Assembly: GCA_025677835.1 (NCBI GenBank)
Contig: JAIXMR010000062.1
Span: 62,001-126,000, forward strand
Direction of reading: 5' to 3'
Source: Sporodiniella umbellata
Lineage: Eukaryota > Mucoromycota > Mucoromycetes > Mucorales > Rhizopodaceae
Length of the DNA: 64,000 nucleotides
The translations under genes were made by a program, and so were the position numbers. The notes beneath the pieces are model-generated. The model had not been told where the DNA came from and made no database searches. It was given only the letters and a program-made list of their open reading frames with translations. Shown one piece after another: positions 1 through 11,918 of this stretch. Each line of letters opens with the position of its first letter. Within the stretch, counting starts at the first letter, position 1.

Positions 1-992
1 TTGACAACAAATATCTTGGATAACAAATCGATACATTCTAAAGCACTGGAGTAAATAAGGAGCTCTTTTTCTTATTGTTTTAATGTACCTTTGCCAAGAC
101 TATCAGGAAACGGATCTACTTGACCTGATTTGATTCTTTCATGAAGCGCAGGTAGATTGATATCATCAAAAGGCACGCGGCCACAAACCAAGACGTAGAG
201 AACCACACCAAAACTCCAGATGTCTACCTCAGGCCCTACATACTCCTTAGCCTGGAGCAACTCTGGAGCAGCAAAATAGAGAGATCCACAAAAGGTATCC
301 AGCTGTCGATTAGGAGAGTAGACGTTGGACAGACCAAAGTCAATGATTTTGATTTGCTCTGAGCGGGTGATGAGTATGTTCTCAATCTTCAAGTCTGACA
401 AAGTCAATGAGGTGGAAAGGCTAGCATTCCAATTTACCTCTATGAACAATCGAATTCCGATGGCAGTAATCGAGCGCACTTACAATCTGGCGAGAAAATT
501 TCCTGGCTTGCTTTTCTTTTAGCTTACCATGTTGCACTATATAATCCAATAGCTGACCACCATCGATGTATTCCAAAAACATGTAATAGTTTTCTCCTGC
601 AGCTAGATATTCTTTCAACTGACAGATATTGGGGTGCCTCAAGAGTCGCATGATGGCCATTTCTCGAATTGTTCTTTGTTCACGTTCTTGTGGTGTATCC
701 TTGGGGTCTTTGCTTTCATTGTTGCTCTGTCTTTCCAAGTCTATCTTTGGCATGATCTTTACTGCATACTTTTTATTTCCCCGCATAAATACACTATTTT
801 TTTAGTCTTAATGCAAAAAAAAACAAGGGCTTTTCTTTTTACTTTGTGTTTTTGATTTTCTGTTAAACATTCCGCTATTTTCACCTTTCCCATAGACCCT
901 GCACCAATTGTCTTTTGATAAATCACATAGTTCTGTATTTGCGTCACTTGATGACGCTCGGAGGGTTGTCTACTCAATTTTTGTGTGCTCAT
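1..992 (-). CDS. KIN1: KIN1/KIN2/MARK-type Ser/Thr protein kinase, 5' part (runs off left edge)
   Basis: Cell-polarity/exocytosis kinase family. Exons (minus strand): 992-843, 768-438, 394-89, 37-1; the 3' end lies outside the window. About 274 residues are visible. The only in-frame ATG upstream of the domain is at 992. Seen in the sequence: glycine loop GAGSMGKV (about 30-37), catalytic Lys in YAVKIM (54), HRDLKIEN (about 159-166, completed across a 43-nt intron), IIDFGLSN, a T-loop with [13 protein letters not shown], and [22 protein letters not shown]. After the last complete intron the frame resumes as ECIDLLSK, as in Kin1. Known for the family: membrane-associated kinases acting in polarised secretion. 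The KA1 tail cannot be seen. MARK/Par-1 naming would be an equally good label. The subfamily call rests on the GAGSMGKV context and the [11 protein letters not shown] loop. Confidence 0.88.
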
Positions 993-1064
993 CGAAGACA
1001 AAAGGAAAAAAAAAAAAATAAGAGGGAAAGAAATATAAAAAAAGAATAAGGGAAAAAAAGACAA

Positions 1065-1246
1065 TTAGAAAGATTTACACAAGTGTGTATTGTGTAACCT
1101 ATTGGAATTCCTTTTGGAAAGAGTGAACATACACATTTATATATAGTTGAAAAAAAAAAAAAAAAAAAGGCAAAACAGAATAGCAGTAGTAATAGTAATG
1201 GTAGTATAGTAATTATATCAGCAGTAGCTGGGGCGGTGATAATAAC

Positions 1247-1286
<40 letters not shown>

Positions 1287-1306
1287 AGCAGCGTTGTGTT
1301 CGATAT
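1065..1306. other. Intergenic gap with poly(A) and (GA)n tract
   Basis: This holds the upstream side of the KIN1-like gene and the 3' side of the NATD1-like gene. It contains an A18-type run near 1150-1168 and a GA dinucleotide repeat at 1250-1282. No gene is seen. A promoter role for the GA tract is only inferred. Confidence 0.6.
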
Positions 1307-1874
1307 TTATACGTCAGTTTCCAGTCTTGTTGTTAAATATTTACGAACAAAAGAACAAGTGGGTATTACTGTTTTTTCTGAACTCTTTGCCCACTGAAAC
1401 GCTCGAGATAATAATAAATCACCTATTCCTTGGTGTCTGTACATTGTTGGTATTTCCTATGAACTCTTTAGGTTTCTGTGGGTGGTCTAAGCATTGTACA
1501 TGAACACTTACTGTGTGATAGAATTCGACTAAGCTTTGAGATCTAGTAGGCAAATAACACAATGCAGCTTTGTTTTGTTTTTGAATTGTTATTCAAGAAA
1601 GACAAAAAAAAAAAAAAGAAAGAGGGAAAAGTTAATTACCTATGCTTCCGTCCGTGTCCAACGGCAGCTTAAACATACAGTTTTCCTTGTCGTGGATAAT
1701 ATCCAGTGTGCTATACTTTGTAGACGATGCATTTTTCGAGGCCCCTTTCAGTGCAATCTTTAGATCTTGATGTGTTGCTCCGGCGCTCTTCTTTAAAATG
1801 GCTGTTTTTCTACGTTTGTGTCCTTCTAGTTCGGATAAAGATCCGGACAAGGTAATATGCGATTGGAGCGCCAA
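1307..1874 (-). CDS. NATD1/YidJ-like GNAT acetyltransferase domain protein (start unresolved)
   Basis: Exons (minus): about 1874-1640, 1528-1512 and 1456-1307. Joined at matching phases they read IIHDKENCMFKLPL, then DGSI-VEFYHT, then EIPTMYRHQGIGDLLLSRAF, and VIPTCSFVRKYL before the stop. These are the landmarks of the small NATD1/YidJ N-acetyltransferase family: an HD-F start, HTE(V/I)P, an R-x-G-I-G acetyl-CoA loop and a C-terminal CSFV-KY. The middle exon is only 17 nt. It uses acceptor AGCTTAG and a perfect GTAAGT donor. No ATG opens the first exon in frame, so either an upstream coding exon was missed or the gene is damaged. The low-complexity N-terminal stretch (about 60 residues before IIHDK) is not family sequence that I recognise. 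The substrate is unknown. Confidence 0.72.
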
Positions 1875-2022
1875 AACGAATATAAAAAAAAAAGTTGTAT
1901 ACGTCAGAATAGCGATTCAAATAGAGTACAAGAAGAAGGAAAAACCGTATTTAAAAAAAAACACTGAGTAAGAAACGGGAATCGGCAATTTCTTTCTAAA
2001 TAAAGAGAAAGAAAGAGGAAGA

Positions 2023-2054
<32 letters not shown>

Positions 2055-5000
2055 TAAAAGAGGCAATCTTTGCTGGATTTAAAATCTGATATAAGTTTTC
2101 TAAAAACAACCATACACTGGCTTGCGTTTGAAAATTCAATATTGATTTATTTTTATTTGCAAGAAAAAAAAGGCTCGAGCTTATTGTTTGAAGAAGACGA
2201 ATAAGAACAAAAAGAGTTCAATGACAGTTCCAAACTGTGGACCCATTGCCAAGAGAAAACAGTTTATATACTCCGAAGGCTTAAAGTATACTGTTTTTAG
2301 TATACAGTAGACTTGATGATATTAAAGAATCTAGACACAATCCAAATCAAGAAAATCTCGATTTAGAAGAACTCAATGGCTCTATCATTACTCCTTTTTT
2401 TTTTTTTTCATAAAAGAAAAAGAATATGCCCAAAGATTAACCTTACGCTAAATGCTTCAGGTTGGTAGAGAAATGTACAAGAAAAGGATGTATTTTTGTT
2501 GTCGTAACACTCGTCTTGTGAAAGATAGAGATTAATTCCTGCGGGCTTACATTTATAAATAATAATGTCGTGGACTTTGGGTTACAACGGTAAAATTAAC
2601 TTTTTTTTAAAAAAAAGGCAAGTGGACCAGTGTAAGCAAACAAACATAATAAATTAACTGAAAAAAAAGGCCCTTAAACGCCAAAAAAAAAAGAAAAAAA
2701 AGAAAAAGGTACCTCAACATATATGTTTGCACTCTGAATAAGAATGAGACAGAACAGTACTTTGTTCTGTTCTTTTAGACTTTTGTTTCTTTTTAAATGA
2801 GTAAAAACGCCACAACCAATATAGAGGCTTTCTAAAGCACAAACAAAAATTTAATTACTATTTTCGAAAAAAGCTAAAAATAATTTTTTTGTATAAAAGG
2901 ATGGTTAACAAAGTCGAGCTCCAAAAGCAAGTGTTTGTCTAACGAACCCGCCCTTTTCGAAAAAAACAACAACAAAGTATTGTGGGTGTCCCTAACCTTT
3001 TTAAAGCATTCAACAGAAATAATTAGTGCACCCCTAAAAACAGAGAACACCATTGCAAGCATCGGATACCCTTGTAGCAAACGTTACATTTTTTAAAGTT
3101 TTTTCTTTCTTCCATTCACTCTTGAATAAGGGGAGGGTAAATACAGCTGTGTCCACAGTTAATGATACACCTTTCTACATCAACATTTTTATTGATAGGG
3201 ACACTATTCATGACGATATAAAAGTCCTTTGTTCTGATCTAATATATTAGGGGTACTAGCAATAAAGTTAAAGTAATAGCCATCAACAGTACCTTGATTT
3301 TATCAGAGCAGTAGATATAGAGGCTGTAGACAGTATCTTTTGTAGCTCTCGTTCCTTTGAAACAAATTGGCAGAGTTTCCTTAGTTTCACTTTAACAATT
3401 TCATGAGGGGATAAATATGTGTCATTTATACATTTGTTACAGGCGTTTCAACGATGACTTCCCCCTTTTTTTTTTTAGACCAAGCCATATTCTTCTTAAG
3501 TTTGACATGAGATGCTTCCTTGTTCTTTAGTTTATTAAACAAACACTTATTGAAAAGTAAAATAAAGAAAGTAAGGGTACGAGAGTGAAAGCAAAACGTT
3601 TTTTCAAAGAAACAAAATCAAGCTTGAAATACTTTTCGTCATACTTTGTTCGAATCGTACGCGCAGGAACCTTGTACTCCTATAAAGAATCACATCAGGT
3701 TTCCTGAGCAGTATTTTATGACAGGCTTTCCAATTCGTCCTTTTTTGAGTTTTTTTTTAATTACTCAGCGAATTACCTAGCGATATCGTACTTTTGTTAA
3801 TCAAATAACCGAAGGGATGGTTTGGGGTTTCAACCACTGTTTGCATTATCTGGATCTTGATTACCGTCCTCTTCGAAACTTGTTTTTATTAATCAAATTC
3901 TTTAATTCCTTACTACGCTTGTTAATTGATCTCAGACAAGTGGGCTAGCCACTCGCTGGCGTCCGTTGTTTTTTTTGACAATCTTCCAATATGCAAAACT
4001 ACCTTTATAGTGATTTTAAAAATAAAAAAATTCTATCGAATATTACGAGAGTAATATATTGTAAGGTTCATAGGTTTGGGTAAACTTTATAGATATGTAA
4101 AGTAAAAGTAAAGCTTAAAGAACGTGATACTGCTTGGTATATTAATATGCTAAAAACGGCAAAATAAATACAATCGAATATCAGAATTATGATAGCACTA
4201 CAGCTGCAGAAGGCTATCCGAATTATGTAAAAGTGTCACTAAAAATTTAGTAGTGAAATGGAACTACAAAAGTCTTTTTTTTTATTTATATGTTGACCAA
4301 AAAAACAACGTGAAACACTTTGCTTGTACGCAAATTTTTTTTTACTGATTGTCTCTTCTTTTAAGTGGATTTTCTGTTATGCATACATTATATTTTCTTT
4401 ATTTTACCAGGTTTATAGACAAGCATACAAATATTTCTTTTTTTTTTTTTAAGAACCTTGGTCCATAGCGATACAATTCACAATTAGTTGCTAAAACAAA
4501 ATCAAGCCAATCAAAAAAAGTCCCTTGATAACGTTAGACTGTATCCATAAACAGTACTTTTGCGCTATTAACAAACCCGCCTCTTTTTTTTTGCTTTGCT
4601 TTGGCTGGTTCACATGGCCAGTATTTTAAAACAAAAAGGCACGTTCTAAACTATCCAACGCGTGTTAATATTTACTAGCCGTCGAAAAAGTCTAGACTAT
4701 TCTTTTTTTTTACTTTATCTTTTCTTCTACTGTATGCATCTAGTACATAACATGCCTTTTCTTTATTTCCCGTTTGATTACGTTGCTCTTCATATAAAAA
4801 CGAAGTTATCCAATTGAGGCAACTCAAGTTTCCTTCTAGAACAGCATGTATTTTACTATGTTCCTGGGTACAGCCTCTTTACTATAAATTTAAACATTAC
4901 AAGTCCAATGCAAAATACAGGCTTCTATAACAAGTACAGTCTTCCCTTCAGATAAGCCCTATAAATGTAAACTTGGAGATTATGTTTGTTGGCAGAAAAA

Positions 5001-5828
5001 ACTAAAATATCACAAAACAAAAGAAAAAACAGCGTAAAAATTAGAGTCAAGGTGCAATTTGCAAAAATGGTTTATAAATTAGCATATACCATATGGTTTT
5101 TCTTTGTATATAAAATCTTGTAGGCTATCGATATAGGTTCTCAGCTTAATGCGATATAAGTATATAGGGACACAGTGTAAGAAAGCGTCTATACAAGCCT
5201 CTGGAGCAATATTAAGCGTAAAGTATTAGTACTTGATGGCTGACTTATGCGCCTCAATAAAGCTAGAGTCTTTGACTGAGTTTCAGATATTGATTATAGA
5301 TCATATGGAGGCCATTATACGTGAAAACAAAAACGCAAGAATACAAACCTTAAATTTAAAATAAACAGCAAAAAATAAAGCCCGTATTGATGTAGGAGAG
5401 AGTCGCTCGCTTTGTTGCAAATGTATGCGACGACGGACTTTATAGACACCCCATTGCATAAATATACACGGGAATAATAATAAAAAAAGAGCTTATCATC
5501 TTATGCACCTTTTCCCGCCACTATGCACAGGCTCGCTTTTAGCAACAAGATTAAAAAAAAACGGCCATTTGGATTTATAAAACTTACTGTCTACATTTTT
5601 AACAAACTTCTTACATTGCCCCCGCAAAATGCAATCTGTAAAAAATGAAGAGACGATATATATATAAGCCTTTTTATAGTTGAAACTGTCGTCTATTGGA
5701 TGTTTTTGCAAGTGGTAAACGCGTTAAATGAGCTATGTATATAGGCATACATACCTTGTTCATTTAAACTCCTGGATAATTTTAATAAGGTTTTCAAGCT
5801 ATTTTCCTTTTTTTTCTTTCTCTTTTTA

Positions 5829-5859
<31 letters not shown>

Positions 5860-5887
5860 ACTCTTTTTAGAAACCTTTTTAAATCCG
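1875..5887. other. Gene-poor AT-rich stretch
   Basis: Four kilobases with many short poly(A)/poly(T) runs and no open frame with recognisable domain content on either strand. No tRNA, rRNA or repeat family is identifiable by eye. The last about 60 bases (5811-5860) are a long T-rich tract that precedes the HTH gene and may belong to its promoter or 5' leader. Confidence 0.5.
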
Positions 5888-6376
5888 ATGTCTGATAGAG
5901 ATCCGCCTAGATTTATAACAGGAAAAAATGCACATTTTCAGCCTGAAACATATTGGAAGGTCTTTGCTCTCTACCAAGAGAAATATTCTGCAGGGCGCAT
6001 TTCAAAGACCTTGAATTTAAATAGGTCAACAATATTGAATATATTTCAACGAATCAAAAAAACCGGACTTCCTTTACCCAAAAAAGGGCTTGGGCCATCA
6101 AAAAAACTCAATGAGGACGATATTGAGCAGCTCAATACGATCATAAGAAACGATCCCTACGCTTCTTATGCTAAAATAAGAGAGCAACTTCAAACGCACA
6201 GCATAGATATATGTGAACGTACCTTGGCGATTTACATCAAACAGCTCGGTTATCAGTACAACGTTATAAAGGGGGAACTCATGTCTTTTGAAGGAAGATA
6301 TATGTGGTCGAAAAGCAAGGCTAGTCTTAAAAAAAAGAAGAAAAAGAATGTTTATTCATCACCAATACTGGAGTAG
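5888..6376 (+). CDS. Orphan Tc1/mariner-type helix-turn-helix protein (162 aa, no DDE domain)
   Basis: Single open frame with a true ATG, preceded by a 30-nt T tract like that of the other genes here. Residues about 20-65 form a homeodomain-like HTH (ETYWKVFALYQEKYSAGRIS, then LNRSTILNIFQRIKKTGLP). Residues about 75-125 form a second HTH block (KLNEDDIEQLNTIIRNDP, ICERTLAIYIKQLGYQY). This is the bipartite DNA-binding layout of Tc1/mariner transposases. The frame ends after a lysine-rich tail exactly where the DDE catalytic domain should start. No DDE remnant follows in the next 2 kb, and no terminal inverted repeats were recognised. It could be a truncated transposase or a domesticated DNA-binding protein. 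The intact 162-codon frame favours the latter only weakly. Confidence 0.7.
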   Translation: MSDRDPPRFITGKNAHFQPETYWKVFALYQEKYSAGRISKTLNLNRSTILNIFQRIKKTGLPLPKKGLGPSKKLNEDDIEQLNTIIRNDPYASYAKIREQLQTHSIDICERTLAIYIKQLGYQYNVIKGELMSFEGRYMWSKSKASLKKKKKKNVYSSPILE

Positions 6377-6488
6377 ACTAATAAAGAAAAAAGAGTGACT
6401 ATATCTAAACTAAGTTTTTTCTTCTTCTTTATTTCTTGGTTTTGTTAGTCCCTCAATCAAAATATAAAAAGTGCGGTTTGGGAATGCC

Positions 6489-6520
<32 letters not shown>

Positions 6521-8447
6521 TTTGCTTAGCCCAGGTTATCTTGATATAAAAGTTTTGATAATTTTTTTTTTTCATGTCAAGATCAAGTCTAAAGCTTAGT
6601 AAAAAAAAAAAAAAAAAAAAAACTGAGAAACAGATTCTCCTGGTATTCAGATATAGGGCTTAGTTAAACGAAGAAACCCTCTATCTATATAAAGGCAACT
6701 AGTAATATTTTTTTCAGTGACTATTCAACATTTAGCTCCTCATGGTTTCGCAATTTTTAATTCTTAATGATGTTGACAAAAACTGCGTATTAAAATAATG
6801 TGTCAATGCAGTAGCCCTCCAGAGTTTTTTTTTTTTTGCATGTATTTCCCCCCTGTTTTGCTTGTTTGAAGAAAGATGCAACGGTCACTTTACGGACCTG
6901 TACAATCTTCATATGGTTTTTTCAATTCAAAAAAAAAAAAAGATCAAAAGAATTCTATAAAACTTCTCAACAAGCTATAATGTTTATTGGAGATCAATTC
7001 GGCTTTAACCTTACAGATATATGGTTCTTATTTCTGATAAATATATTATTTTCGCTCAGTGTGAAAATGCATCTAATTCACTGAGTCTTTACAAAAGCAG
7101 CATGAAAAGCAAAAAGTGGATCTTACTATTTTGTCAAAGGGACCCTTGATCTGAGGTGTCAACTGGAGGATGTTTCAGTACTGTAGTACAAATGCGTATA
7201 TCAATAAAAGTAACTGAAAAGCAAAATTCAAGATGTACGTTTTTGAGACCACCTATGCAAGAAACTGTAAAGCTTAAATAGATACATGCATATAAATAAT
7301 TTTGTTTCAGTAGCCAACGACCTCAGACCTTTTTTTTTTTTTAAAAAAAAAAAAAAAAACCTCTCCAAAACGCTTAACGAATGTAAGTTTTACATTGGTT
7401 TAGTCAATGAGAGGAAAAAAGGGTTTAATTCATAAGCCTACCACGTGTGTACTTGAGCAAAAATCGGATAGCGTAACATGAAGAGGGTGTTGTATATTTT
7501 TTGATTGGTTTTACAGATATAATTGCTGTAATTAAGCTTAGTAACAGATAAAGCATAGGGTGGTATATAATGTTGTGCCTACTTTTAAGGAGCAATCCAC
7601 ATATCGGGCTTTTTGTTTGTTTGTTATCAATCAGTAGATAAAAAAAACATCAGAGCCTATTCTTTAGATCGTTTAACAGAGTTGGGGAACCCAATCGGTT
7701 GACACAAGCTATAAACTGATGGACCGAATTAGCCCGTATTTTCGGACCTATTTATTTATTTTCCGCTGTTAATTGTACAAAAACCAAAAAAAAAAAACTT
7801 ACTTTATCCGATTGATTCTATAAATTTTTTTGCCGGTTTCTTCTCGATTATCACCCGTTGTCGTATTTCTTGTATCGTAAGTTTATTGTCAAGCACGACA
7901 TGCTAGTTTTGTGTTATATGAAAAAGTAATGGATTTTATGAAGTTTACTTAGTTCGTTACAAATAAGTCTTTAGCTGAAATAAGTACGTTTATAGTGGAT
8001 TTGCTTTTTAAGCAGTAAGATCGATTTGTAAGTTGGAGTAGCACTGAATCAAGGTTTTTTTTTTTTTGGGTTTGGCGGGAAATGGCTTCACTCTTTTTTA
8101 TTCGTCTTTTTTCATACTCTTTCCTATTGAATCCATCAAAAAGGACAACCTTCCATTGGTTGTTTTCATACTACGATGAACATACATGGAGAAAACCAAC
8201 ATAATTTCAAGTTGAGTAACACAAAAAAGATCTGATAAATACACCGAGTTACACTAGTGGGATAGAAGTATAAGAATATCAGATCTTGTGTAACATGTGG
8301 CAAGAATTATATAAACGAAAGTAGAATTTTCTGCTTGTGTGCATTTTTTACTCTTCCTTTTATCTTTTTTTTTTTTTTTTTTTTTTTTTGCTCTTTAAAA
8401 ATCATTTCTCAATTTTTATTGTGTTTGATCAAGACAATTTATAGCAA
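6377..8447. other. Intergenic stretch with long A/T homopolymers
   Basis: No supported gene. It includes poly(A) runs near 6491-6518 and 6602-6621 and a T-run at about 8366-8389 just upstream of the transporter start, probably part of its promoter or leader. Confidence 0.5.
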
Positions 8448-10443
8448 ATGTCGTTAAAAAACTCAGATATGGGGACAGAAGATATCCCTCACGACGATTC
8501 ATTCGAAAAATCTCTAGAAGGCAAGTCCTATGGTGTACAAAAAGTGATGTTGATGAAGAAACTGGGTAGAAAGTGGGACAAAGTTGCTGTTATTGCAGGG
8601 TAATAACAAAAAGATGATGTGTTGTTTTTATCTAACTATTATCTAGTATTGTTTTGATCGCTTGGGCAAAGAACTGGGAAGGCAACGTCGTCTATTCCTC
8701 TTCCACTTATATCTTTAGTGAATTCAATGCATTGAATTTGATCAGTTTAATCAACGTCGTTCTTTACATTGTCGAAACCGTCTTGCTACCTTTCTACGCT
8801 AAAATGGCAGATACAGTTGGTAGAACCGAGTCATTTGCAATTTCTATTTTCTTTTATATCCTTTCTGGTATCATTCAGGCCACAGCTTACAAAGTTGATA
8901 CATTGATCGTACGTTTTTTTTTTTGACATATATATATATATATGTACTTCTGCCTTTCATATTCTAACGTTGGTACGGTAGGGCGGTCAAGTAATTTACG
9001 CTTTGGGTGTAACAGGTGTGGGTATTTTGGGCCATGTTCTTATTGCAGGTAATACATAAAATAGGCATTAAAAAAGTAATCCCTTTTTTGAATTAACCAT
9101 CAATTTTTTTTTTTAAAAAAAAAAAACAGATATTACTACTGCCGCAAATCGTGGTTTATTTCAAGCCTTTTACGATTTACCAGCCATTATCAATATTTTT
9201 GTTGCAACTATTGTTGGCAACGAGCTAAAGAACTTGAATGCTTGGCGATGGGCCTATTCAATGATTAGTTTCTGTATTGCAGCCACAGCCATTCCTTTAA
9301 TTGTTGGCTTAGTTCGTCTGGAACGTACTATCGCAAAGTCGCCTTTGATGCCCAAAAGAAGCTCGGGTGAAAAAGAAGGCAGTCTCTGGAGCAAAATCAA
9401 ATGGTTCTTCCTTGAAATGGATATCATTGGCAGTCTTTTATTTGTGGGAGCACTCTGTATGATTCTTTTACCTCTTGTATTGGCCACAAGCTATTGGGGT
9501 GGCTGGCAATCCTCTACCACGATTGGTTCTCTGGTGGGTGGCGTTGTTTGCGCTGCCATCTTCTGTATTTGGGAATGGAAGATTGCCACTCGTCCTGTCA
9601 TCCCGTTGGGCCGTTGGGACTCTTGGACCCCTATTGCTGGTGTTCTTTGTTGTGCAACTGTCAGTGTGTTCCATGCTGCCAACTGGACTTACCATATCAC
9701 TTACCTTCAAGTTTCCCGTCGTGCTTCGCTTGTTGATGCCAACTATATCGATCGTAGTTACGATGCTATTTTCCTTGTAGCACAAATTCTTTCTGGTTTC
9801 TTAATGAAGCGATTCAAGGTCTATCGTCCTATTGTATTTGTCGGTCTCTCGCTCTTGATGATCGGTATTGGTCTCATGATTCCCTCGCGTTATCCCGATT
9901 CACCTTTGGGTTTTGTAATTATTACACAATTAATAGCAGGCTGCGGTGCTGGTTTTATCTACGTTCCTATCTTGGTTGCTGTTCAAAGTTCAGTACCAGC
10001 CCCTGGTAAATATTTTGAAAGAAAAATACATACATACATATGCCTTCTAACGCTTTTAAAAAGATCTTGCTATTGTCACTGCTCTTTTCCAAATTGGTGG
10101 TACTATTGCTACTAGCATCGGTTCTTCTATTGCAGGCGCCATCTGGAATGGTATGCTTCCTGGAGAGTTGGCTCAACACGTACCCGGAAAGTATGACCCT
10201 GTCTCCATCCTGGGCGATCTGAGTTATATCAACGCTCTCCCGGAAGATCAACATGCAGGCACAGTGACTGCTTATGCCAACGTCCAAAAGATTCTTTCAA
10301 TTGCCTCCTTGGGTATTGCTGTCCTGGCCTTTATCTTCTTCTTGGGCATGCGTGGATTCAGTCTGGCCGAGAAGGATGAGGAACGCACAGATATTCCTTT
10401 AGAGGAACACAATTCTACTGAAGCCATTACCGAAAAATCATAA
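8448..10443 (+). CDS. MFS siderophore-iron transporter (Sit1/Arn/Str family)
   Basis: Predicted proton-driven uptake of ferric siderophores across the plasma or vesicle membrane. Exons 8448-8599, 8647-8908, 8982-9048, 9130-10005 and 10064-10443; phases close exactly to 578 aa, a normal size for the family. Start ATG at 8448. Family landmarks: W-A-KNWEGNVVYSSSTY in TM1, the loop MADTVGRTESF, GGQVIYALGVTGVGILGHVL, and ADITTAANRGLFQAFYDLP, all typical of Arn/Sit transporters. About 12-14 hydrophobic segments can be seen. There is a hydrophilic N-terminus (about 45 residues) and an acidic C-terminal tail. It stands alone with no siderophore-synthesis genes beside it. The exact siderophore cannot be read from sequence. 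Mucorales make rhizoferrin, so that is a natural guess. Confidence 0.92.
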
Positions 10444-10540
10444 CTTTTTAATATCCTCTCTTTATAAAATCATATATTTATTTTAATAAAATACGAAAAA
10501 TTTAAACGCACTTTATTTTTTCTTGTTATTTCTTTTCAAC

Positions 10541-11885
10541 ATGTTTAAAAAATCATCTCGCACTAAAAACATTCGTCGAAAAGTTCATACCACAGAAGAC
10601 GACGCTACCACGGTAGAAGAAGGTTGCTACATTTTTTTTTTTTTTTTTTTATATATATTGAGAAACAAATTGACTCATGCTGAAATGAATAGTGGTTATA
10701 CAAAAGACAGCCACACTTGCTGATAAAAAGAAAAAAGTCAAAAAGACCACTCTCAGTTTTGAAGCCGAAGAAGAAGGAGACGATTCTTTCCGTATAAAAA
10801 AGAAGACCTTGGGGCCTGCAAGGTATTTCAAACGAAAACTTTTTTTTTTTTTTTTTTGGCAATTAAAATTGTCCATCTTTTAGCGATTGGGCTACTTTAG
10901 ATCCTGAAATGCCCTCAACCCGTTACGATATCGATACTTTGAATCAGCTTCGCCAAAATACACCTAGTATGTCAACCATGAAAACAGGCGATGCTTTACT
11001 TCACGAGAAGTTTCCTTCAACAGCCAATTCCACTGTACCCACCACCGGAATACCTGATGCCAGTGCGATCTTGGTAGCGAAAAAAAAAAGAGAACAACTG
11101 AGAAAAGGATTCGTAGTAACGGAGCAAGACGATGGGTTTATCGCTTTAGAAGACACTGAAGAAGTACTTTTTTTTTTTTTAAAAAAAAAACTTATGAATA
11201 TTTTAGGATAAAACAGGAGGCCGATTGGTCAGAGAAGAGGACGAAGACTTTGGTGATGACGGTGAAGCAGGTACCCTTTTTCAGAAGAAAAAAAAAAAAG
11301 TTGGCGTTTTTCTTAGTTTTTGTTTTTAGAATTGGACAAATATGTGGGAGGTTCATTCACTATTAACCAAGGAAAAGCAAAAAAGATCGACAAAGAGCGT
11401 AAAGAAGGATTACGTGAAATGATTCTAGAGGCAGAAGAGGATCTTTCAGATGCAGACGGTATGGGCAAATGGGAAGAAGATATGATCAAGCATGGAGGTG
11501 CCAAAACCCAAAAACAAGAAAACGACCCATTTGCTGTTCCTTCCAACTATAGACCTGCTCGAGGTATGAATATACAATTTGCATGGGCAGAAATACTTAA
11601 ACTTATAAAAACTACATCTATCAACAGTACCTGAGTCTACAGCATTACCTACATTGACAGACATCATGAGCTCTCTAAGTCTAGCTACCAACGACCTCAA
11701 TTTTTCCTCTCAGCAACGTCAACAGCATTTAGCTGAAACTCAGATGACGATGAACACACACCAATCTACAGAAAAAGATCTTGAGAAAGAAATAGAAAGG
11801 GCTAGCGGAAGATACACTTACTTTCAGGAATTGGCTCAGTATGTGAATGATTTGGGCGAGTGTTTAGATTCAAAGGTAAAGATAC

Positions 11886-11918
<33 letters not shown>

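Noticed and set aside
9254..9785. Several overlapping frames of 60-105 codons on both strands
   Set aside because: Shadows of the siderophore transporter's fourth exon.
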